64,000 nt of DNA from Sphingobacterium multivorum (GTDB lineage: Bacteria; Bacteroidota; Bacteroidia; Sphingobacteriales; Sphingobacteriaceae), in contig NZ_UAUU01000011.1 of assembly GCF_900457465.1 (NCBI RefSeq), positions 1,116,001-1,180,000 of the forward strand. Reading direction: 5' to 3'. Position 1 is the first letter of the stretch; the number at the start of each line of letters is the position of its first letter. Of this stretch, positions 9,268 to 19,372 are shown one piece after another. The position numbers and the translations under genes are program-made. The notes beneath the pieces were generated by a model that made no database searches, was not told the origin of the DNA, and worked only from the letters and a program-made list of their open reading frames with translations.

Positions 9268-10509
9268 ATGGATAAAACAAGCAAGGTAAAAGTAAAAGTT
9301 GAAGACTTGGTACTTGTTTTCGGAAAGCAAAAGAAACAAGCTCTGCACTTACTGAACGAGGGTTTCTCGAAGAAGGATATTTTAGCGAAAACGGGCTGTA
9401 CTATTGGGATTAACAAAGCTAATTTTGAAATCTTCGAGGGGGAATTTTTCGTTATAATGGGGCTTTCGGGAAGTGGGAAATCTACCCTGCTCCGTTGTCT
9501 GAATCGATTGAACGAACCGACATCAGGAAAGGTTTATATCAATGGTGAGGATATAACAGGGAAAAATAATAAAGATCTTCTTGAAGTCCGTCGAACAGAA
9601 ATGAGTATGGTCTTTCAAAAGTTTGGTCTGTTGCCACATCATACCGTGTTGAGCAATGCTGCTTTCGGTTTAGAACTACGAGGGGAAGAACGGGACAAAC
9701 GGGAATCTAAAGCGCAGCAAGCGCTTGATGTCGTCGGGCTCAGTGGATTTGAACAACAGCTACCTTCTCAGTTATCGGGTGGTATGCAACAGCGGGTTGG
9801 ACTGGCTCGGGCACTTGCAAATGATCCTGAAGTACTACTGATGGATGAGGCATTTTCAGCTCTGGATCCCCTGATTAAAACAGAAATGCAAGATCAGTTA
9901 CTGGAGTTGCAGGATAATCTACAAAAAACAATCGTATTTATTACCCATGATCTCGATGAAGCGATCAAATTGGGCGATCGTATTGCTATTATGAAAGATG
10001 GTGTCATCGAACAGATCGGTACTGCGGAAGATATCTTGACAAATCCAGCAAGTGAGTATGTTAAAGCCTTTGTTGAAAAAGTGGATCGCAAGTCGATCAT
10101 TTCGGCAGGTTCACTGATGTTTGAGAAACCTACTGTTGTACGTTTCAAAAAAGATGGCCCTGAGGGGGCGCTGCGGAAAATGCGGGCGACAGGAATTGAA
10201 ATTCTCCCCGTAGTCGATGCGCATGATACTTTCCTTGGTTTTGTTCATATGAGTGAAGTCATTCAATCGGCAAAGCGTAGGGAACCCACCGTAGAATCCA
10301 TTATACATGCCAACGTTCCAACCGTATCAAAAGAGGTGACCGTTGAAGAAATGTTGCCCCTGATATCGGAGATCCGGTCGCCAATCGCTGTGGTGAATGA
10401 ACATAATCGTTTGTTGGGGATCGTAACACAGACATCGTTGATTATCGAAGCGACAAAGTATAATGAAGAAGAAATTATTGAATTAAAAGAGAAAGCAAAT
10501 AATCAGTAG
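9268..10509 (+). CDS. proV: glycine betaine/proline ABC transporter ATP-binding protein with CBS domains
   Basis: 413 residues. The ATPase domain has Walker A (GLSGSGKST), the signature LSGGMQQR and Walker B (VLLMDEAF), followed by the extended region and two CBS motifs (~280-400) typical of ProV/OpuAA. The N-terminal ~50 residues (KQKKQALHLLNEGFSKKDILAKTG) are the usual quaternary-amine-transporter lead-in. The protein energises import of glycine betaine or related osmolytes; CBS domains in OpuA-type importers sense ionic strength or nucleotide second messengers. It is the first gene of an operon with the permease (starting 2 bp downstream) and the binding protein. Confidence 0.92.
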   Translation: MDKTSKVKVKVEDLVLVFGKQKKQALHLLNEGFSKKDILAKTGCTIGINKANFEIFEGEFFVIMGLSGSGKSTLLRCLNRLNEPTSGKVYINGEDITGKNNKDLLEVRRTEMSMVFQKFGLLPHHTVLSNAAFGLELRGEERDKRESKAQQALDVVGLSGFEQQLPSQLSGGMQQRVGLARALANDPEVLLMDEAFSALDPLIKTEMQDQLLELQDNLQKTIVFITHDLDEAIKLGDRIAIMKDGVIEQIGTAEDILTNPASEYVKAFVEKVDRKSIISAGSLMFEKPTVVRFKKDGPEGALRKMRATGIEILPVVDAHDTFLGFVHMSEVIQSAKRREPTVESIIHANVPTVSKEVTVEEMLPLISEIRSPIAVVNEHNRLLGIVTQTSLIIEATKYNEEEIIELKEKANNQ

Positions 10510-10511
10510 AA

Positions 10512-11338
10512 ATGAATAAAGTAATCGATATAGGACAATACATCGCTGTAGCCGTCAATTGGCTGACAGATCATTTAGAGCCATTTTTTAACCTGATAAA
10601 AAATACAGTGAATGCATCCATTATTGGACTGGAATGGGTGTTAACAACGATACCTTTTTTATTATCATCGCATTATTTACAGCATTAGCCTGGTGGAAAT
10701 CTGGGAAAGGGGTCGCACTGACGACATTGTTGGGATTAACATTGATCTATCTGATGGGATTTTGGATTGCAACGATGGAGACTTTGGCGCTGGTATTGGT
10801 CGCTACCTTGACAGCCTTGGTTATATCAGTTCCTTTGGGTGTGTGGGCCGCGAAGAATAAACTAACAGCGAAAATCATTCGGCCCTTACTTGATTTAATG
10901 CAGACGATGCCTGCCTTTGTTTACTTGATTCCAGCGGTGTTATTTTTTAGTATCGGTAAAGTCCCGGGAGCTTTTGCTACCATTATTTTCGCTATGCCAC
11001 CTGCCGTCCGTTTGACGACTTTAGGGATTGATGCGGTTCCAAAAGATATCGTTGAAGCTGCACGTTCATTTGGCGCGACCAATAGTCAGATCTTATTTAA
11101 AGTAGAACTGCCCTTGGCTACAAAAACAATCTTAGCAGGGATCAATCAGACCATATTACTGTCTTTATCTATGGTTGTTATTGCCGGAATGATTGCTGCT
11201 GGTGGCTTGGGAGAAAAAGTGCTTGAGGGTATTAATAACTTGGATATTGGTCTTGGTTTTGAAAGTGGTTTGTCCGTTGTGATTCTCGCTATTATTTTGG
11301 ATCGAATCACGCAGGGCTTTGTAAAAAAGAAAGCATAG
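10512..11338 (+). CDS. proW: glycine betaine ABC transporter permease, reading frame broken near the N-terminus
   Basis: The natural start is the ATG at 10512. It gives MNKVIDIGQYIAVAVNWL and then TDHLEPFFNLIKN, the conserved ProW N-terminus (VNWLTD.FEPFF). This frame meets a stop shortly after 10656, and the rest of the permease continues in another frame (IIIALFTALAWWKSGKG onward). One extra T in the six-T run at 10655-10660 would restore a single ~275-residue ProW with all expected membrane spans and the EAA-type loop (EAARSFGATNSQILFKVELP). The uninterrupted downstream frame alone starts at 10634 and would lack the first ~40 residues. The defect is probably a homopolymer error, but a real mutation would disable the importer. 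Confidence 0.85.
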
Positions 11339-11339
11339 T

Positions 11340-12179
11340 ATGAGGAAAATAAAAAGTATGGTATTGTGTCTGATGGTGTTGTTGCTTGCGTCATGCAGCA
11401 CAGGTCGGAATAAAAATATTATTCATATCGGTATGGTCGATGGCTGGGCCGAAGGGGTCGCAATGACAGAGGTCGCAAAAGTTATTATGGAAGAAAAGGG
11501 ATATCATGTCGTTATCCAACGAGCTACGCCCGATATGATCTTAGCCTCTATGAACAATGGCGACACAGATCTATATATGGATGTCTGGCTGCCATTGACT
11601 CATGGAACTAAAGTGGCTAAATTTCCAAATATTGAAGAGCTCGGAACGAGTTATAGCCATGCGCGGAATGGACTTGTTGTGCCAGATTATGTAACAATTG
11701 ATCGGATTGAAGAGTTGAGAAAACATGAACGAGAATTTGATAAAAGGATTATCGGTATAGAAAAGGGTGCTGGAATAACACGTGCTGTAGATCAAGTGAT
11801 CAAAGAATATGAACTCGATTATAAACATGTGAATTCATCTACGGTTGCCATGATTACGGAATTGCAAAACGCGATTAAAGCAAAACGATGGATTGTGGTA
11901 GCTGGCTGGCAACCACATTGGATGTTTGCTAAAATGAAATTGAAGTTTTTGGATGACCCCAAAAAGACATTGGGTGATGCCGAGCAAATTAAAATTTTTG
12001 CACGGGGAAACTTTAACATTGAGCAGCCTGAGCTAGCCCGATTTTTCTCCAAAGTCTACTTCGATGAATCAACAATGGCTGATTTGTTGTCAAAAATGCA
12101 GGGAAGCCAGGACAAAGCATTTACGGCAAAAGAATGGGTCAAGAAACATAACGATCTCGTAAAGGGCTGGTTATTGTAA
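11340..12179 (+). CDS. proX: glycine betaine/proline substrate-binding lipoprotein
   Basis: 279 residues with a lipoprotein signal peptide (lipobox Cys at 19, LLASCSTG). The mature part is an OpuAC/ProX type II binding protein: HIGMVDGWAEGVAMTEVAKVI, then YMDVWLPLTHG. Trp and Tyr residues that would form the aromatic cage for quaternary amines are present (VDGWAEG, GWQPHWMF). It captures osmolyte for the ProV/ProW importer and is the last gene of the operon, followed by hairpins. Confidence 0.9.
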   Translation: MRKIKSMVLCLMVLLLASCSTGRNKNIIHIGMVDGWAEGVAMTEVAKVIMEEKGYHVVIQRATPDMILASMNNGDTDLYMDVWLPLTHGTKVAKFPNIEELGTSYSHARNGLVVPDYVTIDRIEELRKHEREFDKRIIGIEKGAGITRAVDQVIKEYELDYKHVNSSTVAMITELQNAIKAKRWIVVAGWQPHWMFAKMKLKFLDDPKKTLGDAEQIKIFARGNFNIEQPELARFFSKVYFDESTMADLLSKMQGSQDKAFTAKEWVKKHNDLVKGWLL

Positions 12180-12235
12180 ACTGAGGTGATAAATAGTTAT
12201 GCTCCCCCAGTACGCTACCCGGCATAGCATAAGGA

Positions 12236-12270
12236 GGGCATTGTCATTACGACAATGCCCTTAAAAATTT
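12236..12270 (+). terminator. bidirectional terminator between proX and the ABC-ATPase fragment
   Basis: A perfect 10-bp stem GGGCATTGTC/GACAATGCCC (12236-12245 with 12251-12260) with a 5-nt loop and an AT-rich tail. The right arm overlaps the last codons of the minus-strand ORF. A weaker TTATGCT/AGCATAA hairpin precedes it (about 12198-12232). Confidence 0.75.
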
Positions 12271-12504
12271 ACGGGCCAGTTGAATTTGTTGTTGTATGCT
12301 GGATAAAGGATATCTGCTATCATCAATCCATGTGTCGAGCCCCTTTGGAAATTCCCAGGCGAAATCTAAGACTTTCGCTTTTACTGCGGCTAAAATAATG
12401 TCATGTTTCGTTGCATTTGGATTGGCAATCTTGATGTTATTATAAATGCTATCCTGGATGAGTGGAAAGTTGTCTGCCATATCCTGATTTCTATTTGTAT
12501 CCAT
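12247..12504 (-). CDS. orphan fragment of an ABC-exporter ATPase domain (helical subdomain to signature)
   Basis: 85 residues. From residue 13 on it aligns by eye with the stretch of ABC-exporter ATPases between the Q-loop and the signature. QDSIYNNIKIANPNAT corresponds to the usual DTIxxNIxxGxPxAT block, FPKGLDTWIDD to LPxGYDTxxGE, and LSSIQQQIQLARKFL to LSGGQRQRIAxARALL. The LSGGQ signature is degenerate (LSSIQ), and there is no Walker A, Walker B or H-loop. It therefore cannot hydrolyse ATP alone. It ends abruptly in a terminator hairpin. It may be a decaying remnant or a small repurposed protein. On its strand a TATCTTTG box (12560-12567) and a Fur-like palindrome precede it, so it may still be expressed under iron control. 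Confidence 0.5.
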   Translation of the reverse strand: MDTNRNQDMADNFPLIQDSIYNNIKIANPNATKHDIILAAVKAKVLDFAWEFPKGLDTWIDDSRYPLSSIQQQIQLARKFLRALS

Positions 12505-12525
12505 AGTGAATTATTTTTCAAATAA

Positions 12526-12543
12526 TTAAGAATGATTCTAAAT
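12526..12543. promoter_or_regulatory. Fur-like box 1
   Basis: TTAAGAATGATTCTAAAT holds an 11-bp core palindrome AGAATgATTCT with matching flanks, resembling Fur sites. It lies between the divergent ABC fragment and the AraC regulator, about 17 bp downstream of a minus-strand TATCTTTG box. A closely similar 18-mer (15 of 18 identical) precedes the siderophore-interacting protein gene. Confidence 0.6.
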
Positions 12544-12689
12544 AATTTTATACTTTAGTCAAAGATAGCAGGCATTCTATTGTTATGGGGTCTGCATAAA
12601 GGAGTAAAATGTCCGTCGAAGGGAATATTTCTGTTAAGGTATATTGCCTAATGTGCGTAAGACTATTTGAATCCTAAAAGGAATTAAAA

Positions 12690-13672
12690 ATGGCAGTAAG
12701 ATTATATGATATTGATTCACCCAATTTATTATTGGAGCGGACTTACCCAAGTACCTACTTTTCTGTCGACACTGGAATTTATGAATCTGTAACACATTTA
12801 GATACTACATTTGGAAAAGGTTTTTATAAGGAGGTTTTCTTCGATGGTATTCATATTGGTTACGGTCATGCACAGTTATTTAAACGGATGCGGTTTCGTT
12901 TTGAAAGTGATTTTGAAACAGTTGAAATGCACTTTGCCTTAAAAGGCAATAGTCAGGCGAGTGGCGAAATGATGCCCTTAGGTGTAAATTTTGAGACATA
13001 CCAGCATAATATTATTTACGGAAATTCAATGTGTGGTCAAATGGAGTGGGGGAATCAGGAGTTTCAGTTATGTGAAATAAACTTATCGCCCGAATTTTTT
13101 AAAAGATTCCTGCCCGAAGATTCTAAATTCTTTGCAGATTTTCGGAATGCTATTGACCGTGGTAAATCGGGATTGCTGACCAATATGCATAGACGGATTA
13201 CCCACGATATGTATGAAATTATCGACGATGTAATCAATTGTCAACGAAAGGGAATTTTTAAGAAAATTTTCCTGGAAGCAAAGATTATGGAGCTCTTGCT
13301 TCTTCAATTGGAACAGTTTCAGGAAGAGGATTTTGTAGCAGTTTCGTTAAAAAAAGCCGATATCGATAAGATATATGCCGTTCGTGAGTTTCTACGAAAA
13401 AATACGGATACCAATAGTACACTAGTCAATCTCGCGCATCTGGTGGGTACCAATGAATTCACATTGAAAAAAGGTTTTAAGGAGCTATTTGGTACGACTG
13501 TTTTTGGTTTTTGGCATGACGCAAAAATGGAACATGCCAAGAAACTGATCTTAGATGAAGATCGAACAATCGGTGAAGTTTCTGATTTGGTTACAAAAAT
13601 CAACGCCATTTTTCGGACGCCTTTAAACGTAAATTTGGAATCCCACCGAGTAAGCTAAAAAATACCTTGTAA
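12690..13672 (+). CDS. AraC-family regulator (PchR-like), C-terminus frameshifted
   Basis: An N-terminal ~220-residue sensing domain is followed by an AraC helix-turn-helix region (LVNLAHLVGTNEFTLKKGFKELFGT). As read, the protein stops at 13658 with an aberrant tail. A second frame from about 13592 supplies the missing second HTH end (KNQRHFSDAFKRKFGIPPSK) and stops at 13672. The family expects DLVGYKNQRHF. Restoring a second GGTT at 13589-13592 (a 4-bp unit) recreates this exactly and gives ~328 residues. PchR-type regulators respond to ferric siderophores. The adjacent siderophore-interacting protein and Fur-like boxes fit that role. If the frameshift is real, DNA binding should be lost. 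Confidence 0.8.
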
Positions 13673-13747
13673 TGTGGAATAGTTTTTTTTACACTTTACG
13701 GACCTTTTATTCCTTCTTACGGAAGTTTTAATAGCGCATGAATCGGG

Positions 13748-13793
13748 TTTGATAAAAGTCGAATAATTACCTTTGTTTAGAAAGATTCTTAAT
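13748..13793 (+). promoter_or_regulatory. promoter with Fur-like box 2 upstream of the siderophore-interacting protein
   Basis: TTTG (13748-13751), 16-bp spacer and TACCTTTG (13768-13775) form a Bacteroidota-type promoter. TTTAGAAAGATTCTTAAT (13776-13793) lies directly downstream, over the expected transcription start, where a bound Fur dimer would block initiation. Confidence 0.65.
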
Positions 13794-13832
13794 AATGGTC
13801 TTTTGATCAAATATGTACGTAATTAGAAAATC

Positions 13833-14657
13833 ATGGGAAAAACTGAAATGAAAGTAATACAGCTCGCCCTGACTGTAAGTAGAAAAGAATACCTGACGCC
13901 ACATTATATTCGTGTTTATTTGACTGGTGATGGTGTAGATCAAATCGCTAATACGACCGTCGGAGTCAATAACAAGATCTTGATTCCACCAAAGCATGTA
14001 GATCGCATTTATTTTCCAGAATTTGATTATGAACGAGGGCAGTGGAAGCCGATGGATGAGGCGATTAGGCCAACAGTTCGAACTTATACACATCGTGGTA
14101 TCAACCTTGATAGAAATGAAGTATGGATTGATTTCGTTGCCCATGGTGATGAGGGGACAGCTTCAGCTTGGGCTATGGCTGCAAAACTTGGCGATGTGCT
14201 TGGGATTCTGATGAAAGCAGGTAAGACGTCTCTATATGAAGTTGCAGCTAACTATCTCCTTGTTGGGGATGCAACTGCAATTCCTGTTCTGGGGGCAATC
14301 TTAGAAGATTTGCCACCTTTGGCAAAGGGAATCTGTATGATTGAAGTACATGGTAGCGAAGATATACAGCAATTGAAGACTAAGGCTGCTATTGATTTTA
14401 TTTGGTTACATAATGATACGCCACAGGAAGGTAGCCTTTTGGCGGATTTGGTGAAGATCAGATCCTTGCCTGTAGCGGATAAATTTGCTTATGTAGCTGC
14501 TGAATTTTCGACAGTTAAGGAGATTCGCAATTATTTGCGTATGGATCTCGGTTGGGGAAGAGAGGAGCTTTATGCTTATTCGTATTGGAAAGCTGGAGTT
14601 GCTGAAGATAAATCTGCTACAGATCGCCGTAGTGAGAGTGAAGAAATCCAGGCCTAA
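13833..14657 (+). CDS. siderophore-interacting FAD-binding protein (SIP family, ViuB-like)
   Basis: 274 residues. An N-terminal FAD-binding barrel includes the RTYTHRG block that matches the RxYTxR flavin-binding motif of SIP proteins. DFVAHGDEGTASAWA follows, close to the family-diagnostic HGxxGxAxxWA. The C-terminal half is the NAD(P)H-binding SIP domain ending in YSYWKAG (family YWRxG). These cytoplasmic enzymes reduce imported ferric siderophores to release iron. The gene follows a Fur-like promoter and lies 15 bp before the MATE gene, so the two are probably co-transcribed. Confidence 0.9.
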   Translation: MGKTEMKVIQLALTVSRKEYLTPHYIRVYLTGDGVDQIANTTVGVNNKILIPPKHVDRIYFPEFDYERGQWKPMDEAIRPTVRTYTHRGINLDRNEVWIDFVAHGDEGTASAWAMAAKLGDVLGILMKAGKTSLYEVAANYLLVGDATAIPVLGAILEDLPPLAKGICMIEVHGSEDIQQLKTKAAIDFIWLHNDTPQEGSLLADLVKIRSLPVADKFAYVAAEFSTVKEIRNYLRMDLGWGREELYAYSYWKAGVAEDKSATDRRSESEEIQA

Positions 14658-14672
14658 CGTTTACGATAGGTT

Positions 14673-16021
14673 ATGGAGAAACAGAAACAACTGATCTTAA
14701 ACGGTAAGTTAAGTAGGGTGATGTGGCAGATGTCGTGGCCTGCCGTGATTGCAATGGTCCTGTATGGTCTGAACAATTTTCTGGATGGTATTTTTGTTGG
14801 TCATCTGATTAACAATACAGCGTTGGCAGCTGTCGGTGTAACCTATCCTTTAGCCCAATTTGCACAAGGTTTTGGTACCCTGATCGGAACAGGTATGGGG
14901 GCAGCAATTAGTATTTGGATAGGTGGGGATCAACAGGAGAAATTACATAGGTCATTTGGTACGATGCATTTTTGGCTATTATTTTCTCTCTTATAATTAC
15001 GCTCCCTTGCTATGCATTTGCCGACAAATTAGTCTACATGATGGGGGGTAGAGGTGATTTATTGGCTCTTGGGGTGGATTACTTTCGAGCAACCATATTG
15101 GGAAGTTTTTTCTGGATTTATGGTTTGTCCCTCAACATGATTATTCGTGCAGAGGGTCGTATGAAAACTGCGGCCTGGATGATTGCAATAGGATTGCTTG
15201 TTGATGTCCTACTTAAACCGGTTTTTATAGAACACTTTGGTTGGGGTGTTTCAGGAGCAGCTTGGGCAACCAATATATCGATGATCATCTACACATTTTT
15301 AGGTGTATGGTATTACGCCGGGGGAAAGGCTTCGTTCAAAACAAAGTTTTGGTCTTTATCTTGGGATTTATCGATTTTAAAAGAAACGCTTTCATTAGGA
15401 ATGCCCGGCTTTGTCATGATGGTCATGATTGTAATCCAGAATATTGTTGTCTTCAACGCATTGGCCAATTACGGAAATAATATGGATATTACGTTTTTTA
15501 CGGCGATCAATCGGCTTTATATTTTATTAAATACCCCACTATGGGGGCTTATGCGGGCTTTGCAGCCTGTAACGGGGATGAATTATGGTGCTGGGCAGTA
15601 TACGAGAAGTATCAATTCGTACCGTTTATTTGCCATTACTGGGCTGCTGATTCTGCTTCCGTTCTGGTTGCTGGTGATGCTGCATCCCGTTGCTGTGATA
15701 TCGATCATGATCCCAGGAGCGATTTTTTCAATACAGCAGCTAATGGATTTCAGAATTTACATGAGTGTTTTATTGGTTCTTCCATTTATTTTTATGGCGA
15801 TGGTGTGGTTTCCTTCCATTGATCATGCCAAGCCTGCGACTTTTATTAGTGTATTGCGACAGGTTGTATTTTATATTCCTATCTTAATTATTGCGCCAAA
15901 ATATTTTGGTGTACACAGCATTTATGTAGCGAGCGCGGCGATAGACTGGATTATTTTCATTATAGTCATCTATGCGGTTCGACGAATCACGCGGAAGCTC
16001 AATATGCAAACTGATGTATAA
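14673..16021 (+). CDS. MATE-family multidrug/siderophore exporter, reading frame broken at residue ~100
   Basis: The first frame (14673-14996, 107 residues) carries the MATE N-terminus (MWQMSWPAVIAMVLYGLNNF, DGIFVGHLI). The second frame begins about 14972 and runs to 16021 with the remaining helices. Adding one T to the five-T run at 14969-14973 joins them as MHFLAIIFSLIITL and gives ~449 residues, the normal MATE length with 12 spans. MATE proteins export cations or small organic compounds using Na+ or H+ gradients. Its place behind a SIP gene under a Fur-like box suggests siderophore or iron-chelate export, which is inference. Confidence 0.85.
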
Positions 16022-16057
16022 GACATTGCAGCGCGAACGATGTTAATGTTAAGTTAA

Positions 16058-16074
16058 GCAATCTTTAAGATTGC
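16058..16074. promoter_or_regulatory. perfect 17-bp palindrome between the MATE and SusC genes
   Basis: GCAATCTTTAAGATTGC has 8-bp arms around one T. It is 37 bp after the MATE stop and 66 bp before the SusC start. It has no T tail, so an operator is as likely as a transcript-end hairpin. Confidence 0.4.
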
Positions 16075-16139
16075 ATTGTTAATATACTACTCATCTTCTA
16101 GTAATATATGTTTCATTTTTTTGGGCAAAATTCAAAATA

Positions 16140-19100
16140 ATGAAACCTATTAAACTACTTCAATTTAGGAAAACAGCTCAGGTGACCTTAGCTATTGCAT
16201 TGCTGAATGCGGCACATGTCGATAGCGTATGGGCAAACTTTGCGAATGAAACTACCAAGCTCGAAATTGCCGATCAAGCTATTATTAAAGGGATTGTTAA
16301 GGATCAGGACGGCAAACCTATTGACGGCGGCACGATCATCAATGAAACCAGCAAACAGAGTACGCGTACAGAGTTTAATGGTAAATTCAATCTGAAAGGT
16401 CAGGTTGGCGACCAAATCCGTGTTTCTTCTTTAGGATATAAAACAGCTACAATAACTGCTACAGATGGGGATCTTGCGGTGGTTTTGGAAAAGGATGATT
16501 CAAAGTTGGATGAGGTTGTTGTCACGGCAATTGGTATCAAGCAACAAAAGAAGCAAATTGGTTACGCTACCCAAGAAGTCAAATTAGACGTACTTAAAGA
16601 GTCTAAAACAATGAATATTGGTACAGCGCTAACGGGACAAGTATCTGGTCTTATCGTTAATAATCCAACGGGGATTTTTCAGGCACCATCTTTTCAATTG
16701 CGTGGTAAGAGCCCACTTATTGTCGTAGATGGTATTCCTGTAGAATCTGATTTTTACGACATGTCCAGTCAAAACATAGAAAATATCAATGTGCTGAAAG
16801 GAACAGCTGCTTCATCTTTATATGGATCGCGCGGTAAAAATGGCGCGATCTTAATTACAACCAAAAGTGCAAAAAGTGATAGGCTGGAGTTTTCGGTTGG
16901 AACCAGTAATATGTTTTCTGCTGGATTTACAGTTTTTCCTGAGTCGCAAAAGGAGTTCGGAAGTGGATCCAACGGTAAATATGAGTTTTGGGATGGTGCT
17001 GATGGGGGGATTTCAGATGGAGATATGACATGGGGACCCAAATTGAACTCCGGAATAAAGGTGGCACAATGGAACAGTCCGATTCGTGATAAGCAAACTG
17101 GTGAAGTGATTCCTTGGTGGGGCGATGTGAGTGGAACCAAGTATAATGATAAGTCACGTTACGAAAGAGTGCCGATTGATTGGGTCGCACATAACAATTT
17201 AGAGGATTTCCTTGGAACTGGACTGATTACCGAGAATAATGCGACATTATCGTATCGTTCGGAAAAGGTAAGCATATTTGGAACAGGAAAATATGCCTAT
17301 CAAAAAGGTCAGGTGCCCAATACAAAGCTTTCTACAGGTGGATTAAATTTGAATACCTCTTACCGTTTTACTCCTGAGGTACAATTAGATCTTAACTTAT
17401 CCTATAACAAAGTGAAATCTCCAAATTATCCAAGGTATGGATATGGACCTAAAAATCATATGTATACGATTCTGTTGTGGATGGGAAATGATGTAAATGG
17501 ACAGGAATTAAAGGATCACCTCTATATTCCGGGACAGGAAGGCTATCGTCAAGCAAACTATAACTATGCTTGGTACAACAACCCTTATTTTGCAGCTAAT
17601 GAGCTGAACCAAGTATACGATCAGGATATTTTGGCCGGGCAGACTGCTTTAACTTGGCGTATTTCACCTGAATTTACCATCAAAGGTCGTGCTGCAGCAA
17701 GACAAAAAAATCTATTCCAGGACATGCAGAGTCCCAAGTCTTACATGAATTATGGCGATTCACGGAATGGGGATTATAAAAACTGGGATAGCAAGCAGCT
17801 CAATTTTGATGCGGACGTCTTAGCAACCTATATTAAGCAGTTGTCTGATAATTTCGGTGTAACCGTTAATGCGGGATCTTCCACTTTCAAAAGAGATTAT
17901 CGTGAGCTTTATCAAACTACTGATGGTTTAGTTGTACCATTTGTCTACAACTTAGGCAATACCCAAGGTCCAGTTAAGGCAACAAATACAACAACTGAGA
18001 AAATAATCCGAAGTGCTTATGCGTCGGTAAACTTAAATGTGTTTAAGTCCACCTATCTGAATTTTTCGGGAAGAAATGACTGGTCTTCCACATTATCAAA
18101 AGCAAATCAGTCATTCTTTTATCCATCGGTTTCGCTAAGTAGTGTTATCTCCGATTATTTAAACTGCCAGCGCAAATTGACTTTGTTAAATTGTACAGTT
18201 CCTGGGCATCGGTATCTTCTGATCTGGATCCTTATAGCATTGCTGCGACTTATAAAAAAGATGTTACCTATGGTTCGACGCCATCAGTAACCTATCCTGC
18301 AGGTATTATTAATCCTGATATCCTTCCACAGCAGTCCATTTCTTTAGAAATTGGTGCTTCTATGGCTTTCTTTAAAAATAGGCTTTCGGCTGATGTAACG
18401 TACTATAATGTTGTTGATAAAAATCAGATTATCGATTTGAGTATTTCCCAAGCATCCGCTTTTACTTCGCGCAAGGTGAATGGAAATAAATACCGTACAA
18501 AAGGACTGGAAATTTCTTTGACAGGAAATATAATTAAAAATGAACAATTTTCGTGGACGTCGACTGTAAACTGGTCCCGTGCAATTCAGCGTTTGGAAGA
18601 AATTTACAATAACCAAGCGAAATACGGTAATCTTAAAAAAGGCGATCGTGCAGACAGCTATTATGGTACTGTCTGGGAAAAATCGGCTGATGGTAAGGTT
18701 ATCTTGAATCCGAATACGGGTATGCCGACCAAAAATCCATTTCCACAGTATTTAGGTTACTTTCAACCGGACTGGCAATTTGGTTTTGCAAACCAGTTTA
18801 AATTTAAGGGATTTCAGGTAAATCTTGATTTCGACGGATCTATTGGCGGCGTGATGAACTCGACAACCATAGAAAAAATGTGGTGGGGTGGAAAGCATCC
18901 TTCTTCGGTCTTATATCGTCAGGAACAATACGATGCAGGGAAACCAGTTTTTGTGCCAGATGGGGTGATCGTAACAGGAGGTGAGCTTACCCGCGACGTG
19001 AACGGTAATATTACTTCAGATACCCGAACGTATACAAGTAATACAAAAGCTGTTGATTGGCAGGCTTGGAGTCAAAATTATCCTTATCAGGCCAGAGTTA

Positions 19101-19360
19101 CAGAGTCTGAAAGTAAACTGTTTGCCAATGTATTTGATCGATCATTTGTAAAACTACGTAGACTGTCGGTAGGTTATGATGTCAATAAGGTGTTTAAATT
19201 AAAACAGCTTACGGCCTTAAATGCATCACTATTTGGCTATAATTTGGCTATGTGGAAGAAAGTACCTTATATCGATCCTGATTTTGGTGTTGGAAACGAT
19301 GGAAAATTACAAGATCCTTCCACGCGATATATTGGTTTTTCTCTAGATTTTAAGTTTTAA
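16140..19360 (+). CDS. SusC-like TonB-dependent transporter (pair 2), reading frame broken at residue ~675
   Basis: The N-terminal frame (16140-18290) contains the export signal, a CarboxypepD_reg-like domain (IIKGIVKDQDGKPIDGG), the LDEVVVTAIG signature and the plug (INVLKGTAASSLYGSRGKNG). The C-terminal frame (to 19360) contains the rest of the barrel, ending GFSLDFKF. One extra T in TTT at 18158-18160 restores SDYFKLPAQIDFVKLYSSWA and a ~1073-residue receptor. Its SusD partner begins 13 bp downstream, and a secreted phospholipase C follows. The cargo is therefore more likely a phospholipid-derived or phosphorylated compound than a plain glycan; this is inference from context. Confidence 0.87.
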
Positions 19361-19372
19361 TAAAGTAGTACG

